Shown one piece after another: positions 6,131-12,832 of a stretch of 16,249 bases of DNA. How positions within the stretch are numbered: the first letter of the stretch is position 1; each line of letters opens with the position of its first letter. The position numbers were made by a program, and so were the translations under genes. Origin of the DNA: JAPLJQ01 sp037143735 (lineage in GTDB: Bacteria > Desulfobacterota > Syntrophia > Syntrophales > UBA2185); NCBI GenBank assembly GCA_037143735.1, contig JBAWYD010000055.1, positions 1 through 16,249 of the forward strand, read 5' to 3'. The notes under the pieces are model-generated. The model was not told the DNA's origin and made no database searches. It saw only the letters and a list, made by a program, of their open reading frames with translations.

Positions 6131-7267
6131 CTATGAAAGCACCCAGCGGGCGATGACTACCTTCATGATGTCCGAAGTGCCCGCCGACGGCCCCAGAACG
6201 AAAGAATCCCTCAGGTACCGGGTTACCGGATATTCCACCATACAACCATATCCGCCGTGAATATCCACAGCCATCTTGGCAGCTCTTTGCGCGGCTTCCG
6301 TGGTAAAGTATTTGGCCACGGCAAATTCGTTTCCGGAGCGCTGGCCATTATCCTGAAGGGCCGCTGCCCGATAGGCAAGAAGACGTCCGGCCTCAATATC
6401 CACTTTCATCTCGGCCAGCTTGCTCTGGATGGTTGGCAACTGGCTGATCGGTTTTCCGTACAGGATGCGCTCGTTTGCAAATTTCACCGAAGCTTCCAGA
6501 CAGGCGGTCTGCACTCCCAGGGCGCAGCCCACCATGCCTCCCCGGCCGACATCTCCGATTGCCGACATGGCTATTCGCATCCCTTTGCCTTCCTCCCCAA
6601 GGAGCTGATCTCCGGATACCCGAAGATCCTCAAAAGAAAGCTCGCCCGTATTGCATCCCCGCATGCCAACCTTGTTCTCTTCGTGGGTCGCCTTGAAGCC
6701 CGGCATGTCTTTTTCGATGATAAAGGTGGAAAAAGCTTTGGGATCAGCATCATCCCTGGCCAGAATCGTGATGGTATCGGCGATATGAGAATTGGTGATA
6801 AAGCATTTTCGCCCATTGATGATATAGTGCTCGCCATCTTTTCGATAGGTTGTCCTTGCTGCGGCGGGATCGGACCCTCCGGCGGGCTCGGTAACGGCCG
6901 TGGTGGCCAGGCGCTCCCCTTTGGCCAGACCGGGAAGGTATTTGCGTTTCTGCTTTTCGTTTCCGAATTTCACTATTGATTCGATTCCCAGAGCGAATAC
7001 CTGAAGCATCATGGCAGTGGCCACTGAAATGCGGCCGATTTCCTCAAGGGCGATCATGCGCGCCGTATAGCCCAATCCCAGGCCGCCATATTCTTCCGGA
7101 ATGGTCAATGCCATCATCTCGGCCTCCGCCAAGGCTCTGACAACGGCGTCACAAACTTTGCCGGTGGCCTCCATCTCAGCCACCCGGGGGAATAGCTGCA
7201 CCTCGGCAAACTCTCTGGCCGCCTTTCTGAACATTTCCTGTTCTTCCGTAAATGTAAAGTCCATCAT
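6131..7267 (-). CDS. Acyl-CoA dehydrogenase, atypical catalytic position
   Basis: FAD-dependent alpha,beta-dehydrogenation of an acyl-CoA, with electrons passed to the ETF encoded downstream. The 378 residues show the full fold: helical N-domain (DFTFTEEQEMFRKAAREFAE), IPEEYGGLG (56-64), FAD/substrate strand TTAVTEPAGGSD (122-133), GRKCFITNS (152-160), NKVGMRG (198-204), ERILYGKPI (266-274), DIHGGYG (335-341) and RYLRD (350-354). The C-terminal motif normally reading YEGTSE, which supplies the catalytic Glu, is GPSAGTSD here, with Ala362 in the Glu position. The alternative helix-G Glu used by isovaleryl- and long-chain enzymes aligns with Gly241, before Arg242. Either another base is used or the reaction is not ordinary fatty-acyl oxidation. 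AAGGAGG lies upstream of two adjacent ATGs (7267, 7264); the second has the better spacing. The gene follows the ThDP lyase and precedes etfB by 21 bases. Confidence 0.92.
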   Translation of the reverse strand: MMDFTFTEEQEMFRKAAREFAEVQLFPRVAEMEATGKVCDAVVRALAEAEMMALTIPEEYGGLGLGYTARMIALEEIGRISVATAMMLQVFALGIESIVKFGNEKQKRKYLPGLAKGERLATTAVTEPAGGSDPAAARTTYRKDGEHYIINGRKCFITNSHIADTITILARDDADPKAFSTFIIEKDMPGFKATHEENKVGMRGCNTGELSFEDLRVSGDQLLGEEGKGMRIAMSAIGDVGRGGMVGCALGVQTACLEASVKFANERILYGKPISQLPTIQSKLAEMKVDIEAGRLLAYRAAALQDNGQRSGNEFAVAKYFTTEAAQRAAKMAVDIHGGYGCMVEYPVTRYLRDSFVLGPSAGTSDIMKVVIARWVLS

Positions 7268-7305
7268 AAAGCCTCCTTTTTTAATCGAGAACGCATCCCT
7301 TAAAT

Positions 7306-7344
7306 CCTGAAAAATTCAGAAGAAATGTTTGATGTCAGTGTCAC
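7306..7344. repeat. Direct repeat, copy 2 (between ThDP lyase and acyl-CoA dehydrogenase genes)
   Basis: CCTGAAAAATTCAGAAGAAA continuing TGTTTGATGTCAGTGTCAC, the partner of 4129-4168, in the same orientation. It is followed immediately by an extension that makes GTCAGTG-T-CACTGAC (7334-7348) a perfect palindrome; copy 1 has lost this by base changes. The smaller CTGAA-TTCAG hairpin (7307-7319) is also better formed here. The copy sits in the 106-base gap downstream of the lyase stop and upstream of the dehydrogenase ribosome binding site. Confidence 0.85.
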
Positions 7345-7373
7345 TGACTTCCTGACCTTTTCATACACCACAC

Positions 7374-9020
7374 CTATTTGAACATGGATTGTTTCATTGT
7401 CCCTGAACTGAACACGTCGGGGTCAACCATCACATTAATACATGAGGGTTTCCCTGAACGGCGGGCCCGCTCGAGGGCGGGGCGTATCTGAGACGGTTCG
7501 GTCACCTGTTCGCCATACCCGCCCATGGCCTCCACGATGCGATCATAGCGCAGGGGAGTAAGGCGATTGGCCGCCTCGCCTTTTATGGGTCCATATCTTT
7601 CCATCTGTCCGTAGCGAACCTGATTCCATGCGGCGTTATTCGCCACCACGCCGATGACAGGCATGTCAAAACGAACCAGGGTGTCGTAATCAAAACCGGT
7701 CAGCCCGAAAGCGCCGTCGCCGAAGAGGACAACAACCTCCGCTTCAGGCATGGCCGCCTTGGCGGCGATGGCAAAAGGGGTTCCCACGCCGAGGGTGCCG
7801 AGAGGTCCGGGGTCAAGCCATCGTCCCGGCCGACCGGGGATGATGACGCTTGCGGATATTGTCACCACGTCTCCGCCGTCAGCGATAAAAATGGCATCCT
7901 CTGCCATAAAGTCCCTGATTTCCCTGGCGAGACGCAGGGGGTGAATGGGCGACGCATCGGAGTCGAGAAACGGTCTGTCCTTTTCAATGAGCGTCTTTTC
8001 CATCTGCCGTAATTCTCCGGTCCATGAGCGATCATGGGCAAGCGGCGAGATGGCGGCGATCAGTTGCGACAGACTCGCCTTCGCGTCTCCCTGGATACCG
8101 ACATGAATATCCCGGTTGTGTCCCAGCTCGCTTGCGTCTAAATCAATCTGAATGATTTTAGCGTCTCCGGAAATGCGGTTGCCGTATGCCAGCCTGAAAT
8201 CCATGGGCGTTCCGACAATCATGACCACATCAGCGCGGGAAAGGGCGTGCCGTCTTGATCGGATAAGGAAGAAGGGACAGTCCCCAGAAAGACATCCCCT
8301 TGCCGCACCGTTCAGATAGGCGGGAATGCCGGTCTTTTCAACGAACTCCGACAGCTCTTTTTCTCCGCGGCAGTGCCATACCTGGCCGCCGGCGAGGATA
8401 ACCGGCCTCTCTGCACGCTCCAGGAGCTCTGCCGCTTCCTGAATCAGGGCAGGATCGCCGTATTGACGGCCGCGTGAGCGAAAGTGCACAGGAAACACGA
8501 TATTTTCCCGTTCGACAGCGGCGTCGAGGACATCCATGGGAATTTCGATGAAACTTGGTCCCGGGCGACCGCTGTATGCCTCCCTAATGGCGACGGTCAT
8601 GAGTTCGGGAATCCGTTCCGTATCGGAAATGGAGATGGCTGTCTTTGTGATCGGCTTCATGAGAGAAATATGATCGAGTTCCTGCAAGCCGCCCTTCAGC
8701 ATCTGTTTTCGCGGCGCCTGTCCTCCGATGAGAAGCATGGGTGTCTGATTCCGGAAGGCGTTGGCGACGCCTGTTACGGCGTCGGTCAGACCGGGGCCTG
8801 CCGTCACAACGGCCACACCGGGGATGCCGGTGAGCCTGCTCCAGGCTTCAGCGGCGTGGGCGGCCGTCTGTTCATGTCTCACGTCGATAATCCGGATGCC
8901 TTCATCGATACAACCGTTGTAGATATCGACAATGTGGACGCCGCAAAGGGTAAAGATCGTCCCGACGCCTGCCTGCTTCAGCGTCTTTGCCACCAGTTGT
9001 CCGCCGGTTATCTGTGCCAT
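7374..9020 (-). CDS. ThDP-dependent lyase, acetolactate synthase-like / 2-hydroxyacyl-CoA lyase type
   Basis: A thiamine-diphosphate enzyme of the acetolactate synthase superfamily, 548 residues, with all three domains. The N-terminal Pyr domain carries the catalytic Glu (DVRHEQTAAHAAEAW, E50) and VVTAGPGLTDAVTGVANA. The middle domain includes RPVILAGGQVW and IIQIDLDASELGHNR. The C-terminal PP domain binds Mg-ThDP through GDG (434-436) and NN (461-462), in FGDGAFGLTGFD...VVANNAAWN. The overall pattern resembles the ILVBL/HACL group, which cleaves or joins 2-hydroxyacyl-CoA with formyl-CoA, more than a true biosynthetic AHAS; no ilvN-like regulatory subunit is present. The start at 9020 is chosen because AAGGAGG lies nine bases upstream; a frame-open extension to 9065 has no such site. 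It is the first gene behind the promoter 9080-9108 and is probably co-transcribed with the acyl-CoA dehydrogenase and etfBA. The substrate is unknown; oxalyl-CoA decarboxylase or benzoylformate decarboxylase-like activity are alternatives. Confidence 0.88.
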   Translation of the reverse strand: MAQITGGQLVAKTLKQAGVGTIFTLCGVHIVDIYNGCIDEGIRIIDVRHEQTAAHAAEAWSRLTGIPGVAVVTAGPGLTDAVTGVANAFRNQTPMLLIGGQAPRKQMLKGGLQELDHISLMKPITKTAISISDTERIPELMTVAIREAYSGRPGPSFIEIPMDVLDAAVERENIVFPVHFRSRGRQYGDPALIQEAAELLERAERPVILAGGQVWHCRGEKELSEFVEKTGIPAYLNGAARGCLSGDCPFFLIRSRRHALSRADVVMIVGTPMDFRLAYGNRISGDAKIIQIDLDASELGHNRDIHVGIQGDAKASLSQLIAAISPLAHDRSWTGELRQMEKTLIEKDRPFLDSDASPIHPLRLAREIRDFMAEDAIFIADGGDVVTISASVIIPGRPGRWLDPGPLGTLGVGTPFAIAAKAAMPEAEVVVLFGDGAFGLTGFDYDTLVRFDMPVIGVVANNAAWNQVRYGQMERYGPIKGEAANRLTPLRYDRIVEAMGGYGEQVTEPSQIRPALERARRSGKPSCINVMVDPDVFSSGTMKQSMFK

Positions 9021-9079
9021 CGTGCCGTTCCTCCTTCTGCATCCGGACAAGGTTCCTGAAAACATCCTGATGACAGGCG

Positions 9080-9108
9080 AGTATAGGGTAAGAACATCCG
9101 GGTGTCAA
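9080..9108 (-). promoter_or_regulatory. Strong sigma70 promoter for the lyase-acd-etfBA operon
   Basis: Minus strand TTGACA (9108-9103), spacer of 17, TATACT (9085-9080, five of six matches). The expected start is near 9073, leaving a leader of about 50 bases to the lyase ATG at 9020. The -35 box lies only nine bases from the stop codon of the upstream spermidine-synthase-like gene. No terminator is visible between the two units, so read-through from the upstream operon is possible. Confidence 0.75.
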
Positions 9109-9117
9109 ACGGTAACG

Positions 9118-11277
9118 TCAGACCAGGAAAAAAGAAAATACTGCAAGGAGGAGCATGCCGCGCGTTGCGACGTCCAGTCCCAAAACAGGGATCAGAAAAA
9201 GGCTGGCCGCAAGAGATCCGAGGCATCCTCCGAAAATGTCCGCAGCATACAGGGGGGATATCACCTCTTTCTGGTCGTGAATTTCATGGAGGCTCGCATA
9301 GGCGAAGACGCCTGCAACCAGGAATCCCGCCGAGGCGAGGAACCCCGCGGTCTGCGCCAATCCCGTGAATGTGCTCATGGTCGTTTTCGTTGCCGTTACG
9401 ACACACAGCAGGCAAAACCCTGAAATCAACCCGATTCCATACCATCTGATCCGTCCCGGTCTATCGATAAGCCGGTTTATCACCTTGTTAACCGTTATAG
9501 AACCCGCTGCAAGCCCCGCCATGAAGCTCATCAGCAATATTCCGATATCCTGATAGAGCACGCCGTGTTTTACCTGGTAATGGAGGATAAAAACCGTTTC
9601 CAGAACCATGCCGATGAATCCAGCCACGGCTACCAGAAGAACACGTCGGAAGGCTGGCCGGAAGCGGCTCATGAAAAAGATGACAGGCAGGCTGAGCCAC
9701 AGTAAAAGCGGTAACAGGGGGCCTGTCTCTCGTTTATCCGTGAGTGACGAAAAATCGATGAGTGATGCGCGCGGAAAGAACTTCGACAGCCAGATCATAA
9801 AGGTGTACTGGTAACACACGGGACGGACATCTGTGTTGGGCGCCGCCGGGTGGCTCTTCAGCACGTTTTTGATTTCAGCAAATCTGTCGTTCGTGAAGAG
9901 ATACCGGATATAATCCGACGAGATGTGTCTGGTTGCGATCTTCCGGTTATGAAGCCTTTCGGACAGGATTTCCGGTTTGCCGGGCAGGGGTTCGCGGGAG
10001 GCGGTTACGATGTTTGTCGCTCCCGGAAGGAAGAGCACCTCGGGGAAAACGGATTCCAGTGCGCGGTAAATGCTTGCCGTGCGGCGTGTCAATGGCGGTG
10101 TCCAGAGGTTTTCCGCGGAGCGGAGCCTGAAGCCAAGAATCCCCCCCGGATTCAGGCCGGCAGCGCACTGTTCAAAAAATTCCCGAGTGTAGAAACGGTT
10201 TGACTGACCCGATGCCGGTTCCGGCATGCCGACCAGGATGAGATCGTATGATCCGCTTCTCTTAAGAAACTGTCGCGGGTCGGCAAAAGTGAGGTGAACC
10301 TTTGGTTCCCTGATGGATTTCTGAATGTTGTCGGGCAGATACCCCATGACCATATCCATCATGACCGGATTAATCTCCACATAATCGATTCTTTCCGGGG
10401 CGTGCTTGAGCATTTCTCTCGCGATCCCTTCAATCCCCCCGCCCAGTATCAGGACGCGCGCGGGATTGGGATGCTGGAGGGCTGCAAGATGGCAGAAATA
10501 TTCCGCTTCCGTTCCTTCCGTCTCAAACGCAAGGGCATCGTTTTCAAAAACAGAGACCTGTCCCTTGAGGCTTGTCACGGTGATCCGTCCGTAAGGGGAA
10601 TCCTTCGTTTCTGCGAGATTTGGATGATTCCATGCAGTCATCAGTCTGTCGATGAAAGGTGTGCTAAACAAGAGTAAAACAAAAAGGCCGGCAAAAACCA
10701 TTGAGGCCCGGTGCAGGAGTGACAATCCGTCCCTTTCCAGAAAAACCGGTGTGATAACGGCAGCTAAGCCGCACGCAAATGCTATGGCGAAGTTCTGGAC
10801 TCCCCAGACAATAAAGAGGGTCGCAAAAAGACCGCCTGCAACCCCGCCGGCGCTCTCGATGCCGTAAGCGACCGCCAGGGTTCTTCCCTTTGCCACGTAG
10901 AGTTTTGCGGCACACTGAAACAGGAGGCCTGACAGAATCCCCGCAGGCAAAAGTGCGACAACAGTAACCATGAACTGGTGAAGAAATGGCAGGTACGCGC
11001 CGGGGACGCCGCCGAAAAGGAGACGGCTGGCACGGATGAATGCAACATCAAGGGGCAGGAAGATACCAAACGCGAAGAACAGAAGCGCCATCATGTTGTG
11101 GGTGGGGAAGTACGTCCGGCGAAGAATCAGAGCGCCGACGGCTGTCCAGAACAACCATATCCCCAAGGCAATGAGGTAAATCAGCTCAACCCCGTAGAAG
11201 GCGACGTTCAATTCCCGCAGCAGGACCACCTGGCCGAGAATGGAGATCAATCCAATGACAATGAGGGAAACGATCAT
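9118..11277 (-). CDS. Polytopic membrane protein with spermidine synthase-like domain
   Basis: A 719-residue inner-membrane protein in three parts: an N-terminal multi-helix membrane region (about 1-210), a soluble Rossmann domain resembling spermidine synthase (about 228-430), and a C-terminal multi-helix region (about 518-719). The two membrane parts look like diverged copies: ILGQVVLLRELNVAFYG/YGIESAGGVAGGLFATLFI versus IGMVLETVFILHYQV/YAADIFGGCLGSLAASLFL. In the soluble domain, VLILGGGIEG (275-284), DYVEIN (298-303) and ADPRQFL (332-338) trace the nucleotide-binding fold. However, the GGGDGG Asp is Ile282, and the catalytic Asp of YDVIIVDSSDP aligns with Gly350 (YDLILVGMPEP). Polyamine synthesis is therefore unlikely; the domain may bind SAM, dcSAM or a product without aminopropyl transfer. 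The start at 11277 lies five bases after the MEMO-AMMECR1 stop with no Shine-Dalgarno, implying translational coupling. It is the last gene of the AmmeMemoRadiSam operon. Confidence 0.85.
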   Translation of the reverse strand: MIVSLIVIGLISILGQVVLLRELNVAFYGVELIYLIALGIWLFWTAVGALILRRTYFPTHNMMALLFFAFGIFLPLDVAFIRASRLLFGGVPGAYLPFLHQFMVTVVALLPAGILSGLLFQCAAKLYVAKGRTLAVAYGIESAGGVAGGLFATLFIVWGVQNFAIAFACGLAAVITPVFLERDGLSLLHRASMVFAGLFVLLLFSTPFIDRLMTAWNHPNLAETKDSPYGRITVTSLKGQVSVFENDALAFETEGTEAEYFCHLAALQHPNPARVLILGGGIEGIAREMLKHAPERIDYVEINPVMMDMVMGYLPDNIQKSIREPKVHLTFADPRQFLKRSGSYDLILVGMPEPASGQSNRFYTREFFEQCAAGLNPGGILGFRLRSAENLWTPPLTRRTASIYRALESVFPEVLFLPGATNIVTASREPLPGKPEILSERLHNRKIATRHISSDYIRYLFTNDRFAEIKNVLKSHPAAPNTDVRPVCYQYTFMIWLSKFFPRASLIDFSSLTDKRETGPLLPLLLWLSLPVIFFMSRFRPAFRRVLLVAVAGFIGMVLETVFILHYQVKHGVLYQDIGILLMSFMAGLAAGSITVNKVINRLIDRPGRIRWYGIGLISGFCLLCVVTATKTTMSTFTGLAQTAGFLASAGFLVAGVFAYASLHEIHDQKEVISPLYAADIFGGCLGSLAASLFLIPVLGLDVATRGMLLLAVFSFFLV

Positions 11278-11282
11278 GGGGG

Positions 11283-12818
11283 TTATTTGAAATCCGTTTC
11301 GCTGAATACAATGGCCTGGAAGGTGGACAGTTGCGCCCCCTGCTTCCAGCTCCCGGCCTTGAGCCCCGCCTTGAAACAGAGGTTATCCAGCATTTCCTCC
11401 CGGCTCCACCCCTGCTCCGTGGCCACCTGGGGAAGAAAGACCGCCGAATGCCCGTTCTTGCTGAGCAGAACGCCGTCCCGTCCGACGACGATATCCTCCG
11501 CACCCGATACATGCTTCGGGGGCGTCAGTACGGAAATTTCGATGTCGATCTCGTCAAGCTCGTCAGAGGTCACCGGTCTGAACCGTCTGTCATATAACGC
11601 GGACTGTACCGCCATGGTCCCCACCAGCTTGCAGAGTGGTTCATCTCCGATGATCCGGCCGATGCAACCCCGGAGTTCTCCTTTTTTCTTGAGGGTGACG
11701 AAAACCCCCTGCGGCTGCTGGAGTTTCGGATCGAATCCCCTGGCCAGAGGAAGCGTGTCTGTCAGAAGGAGTCGCGATATGGTTTCCCTGGCGAAGGCGA
11801 GCAAAGACTTCTTGTCGGATGGCCGAAGGGTGGTGTCACCGGGCGCCTGTGATATCTTCTTTGATTCCATCGAATTCTCCTTTTCTTTCTCTGTGGTCAG
11901 CGCCACCGCCCCGTAGCCGACGACGCGCGACTGTTCTCCGATGGACGCATCACCCGAATGGGCATAGCTGATTATGTCGCCGTGCGTCGCGCCGAGGGTT
12001 TTTGCCGCTGCCATGGCCGCCATGATGGGCGCCTCACCGCAGGCGCATGTATAAAGATTCGGGATGCGACGGTTCATCTGGATCTGAACGGCAGAGCTGA
12101 ATGCCGCCGGATCAAGTCCGGTAATCGCTTGAAGGATTTTCCCGTCCACAGAGGCGGCGTCTTTCGCTGACGGATAATGGGAAAGATCGGAACTGGCCAC
12201 AATGAGTGCCCGTCTGTCTTTCACCACCGATGCCAAAGTTTTTCCGAAACGGGTGCACATGTCGATGTCCGGTGTTCCGACAATCACAGGGACGATTTTT
12301 GCCTTCGGAAAGAGGACCTGAACGAACGGCACGACGACTTCAACGGAATGTTCCTGCTCGTGAAGCGTTTTGTCCGGGATGCAGTCGGGATTTTTTTCCG
12401 CAAGCGATGACGCCATGTTTCTGTCGATCATGACCGTTCCCAGGGGGGTGCGGAAGCCGTCGCCGGGGTAAACGGAGATTTTCCGGAAGTCCGGGTTTGT
12501 GTGGTTGGCGCCCAGGATGACGACCACGTCGTACTGTTGCGAACTCACCTGCTTGAATCCGTCGGCGCAGATTTGCCCGGAGAAGATGTATCCCGCATGG
12601 GGCACGATAATCGCAACGGGGCTTTTCGTTTTTTCCGGCACGGCATCCTGAAGGTACTTCTGAATGGCGAGTTTCAATCTGGATTCCGAGTCGGGATAGA
12701 ACTTCCCGGCGACGGCAGGCTGGCGAATGTCGTTGTCCGATGCTTTCTTTGCCTGACACGCAACAGGAAACACAAGGCCGATCATCATGATGGCAAGTCC
12801 AACGCGTAGCATTTTCAT
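11283..12818 (-). CDS. AmmeMemoRadiSam proteins B and A fused: MEMO domain + AMMECR1 domain, with export signal
   Basis: A 511-residue fusion. The N-terminal MKMLRVGLAIMMIGLVFPVA is a clear Sec-type signal or anchor; cleavage after CQA, or lipidation of Cys21, is possible but the lipobox is non-standard. The MEMO domain (LigB-dioxygenase-like, metal binding) runs about 30-310: PAVAGKFYP (34-42), PHAGYIFSG (73-81, H74), GANHTN (H106), HEQEHSVEVVVPF (H153, H157), SSDLSHY (H214) and CACGEAPI (C258/C260), the candidate metal-site residues. The AMMECR1 domain follows after Met317: GELRGCIG (380-387), MAVQSALYDRRFRPVT and FLPQVATEQGWSREEMLDNL. The start at 12818 has AAAGGGA about nine bases upstream and lies 14 bases beyond the radical SAM stop; 12824 is an alternative, and a further extension to 12941 would overlap the radical SAM gene. 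An internal ribosome site allows separate AMMECR1 synthesis. The biochemical function of the system is not established. Confidence 0.9.
   Translation of the reverse strand: MKMLRVGLAIMMIGLVFPVACQAKKASDNDIRQPAVAGKFYPDSESRLKLAIQKYLQDAVPEKTKSPVAIIVPHAGYIFSGQICADGFKQVSSQQYDVVVILGANHTNPDFRKISVYPGDGFRTPLGTVMIDRNMASSLAEKNPDCIPDKTLHEQEHSVEVVVPFVQVLFPKAKIVPVIVGTPDIDMCTRFGKTLASVVKDRRALIVASSDLSHYPSAKDAASVDGKILQAITGLDPAAFSSAVQIQMNRRIPNLYTCACGEAPIMAAMAAAKTLGATHGDIISYAHSGDASIGEQSRVVGYGAVALTTEKEKENSMESKKISQAPGDTTLRPSDKKSLLAFARETISRLLLTDTLPLARGFDPKLQQPQGVFVTLKKKGELRGCIGRIIGDEPLCKLVGTMAVQSALYDRRFRPVTSDELDEIDIEISVLTPPKHVSGAEDIVVGRDGVLLSKNGHSAVFLPQVATEQGWSREEMLDNLCFKAGLKAGSWKQGAQLSTFQAIVFSETDFK
11868..11883 (-). 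promoter_or_regulatory. Internal ribosome binding site and start for the AMMECR1 domain
   Basis: Within the MEMO-AMMECR1 frame the minus strand reads AAAGGAGA (11883-11876), five bases, then ATG (11870-11868) in frame, exactly at the junction between the two domains (EKEKENS|MESKK). Initiation here would give a 195-residue stand-alone AMMECR1 protein without the export signal. The purine-rich run could also be a chance product of the Glu/Lys-rich linker codons. Confidence 0.55.
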
Positions 12819-12832
12819 GAGCATGATCCCTT

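Noticed and set aside
7334..7348. Palindrome GTCAGTGTCACTGAC as a terminator of the lyase gene
   Set aside because: Perfect 7-bp arms but a one-base centre and no T-run on either strand; kept only as part of the direct repeat.
10978..11916. 312-codon plus-strand frame opposite the SpeE-like and AMMECR1 genes
   Set aside because: Antisense to conserved domains on the other strand and no recognisable protein features.
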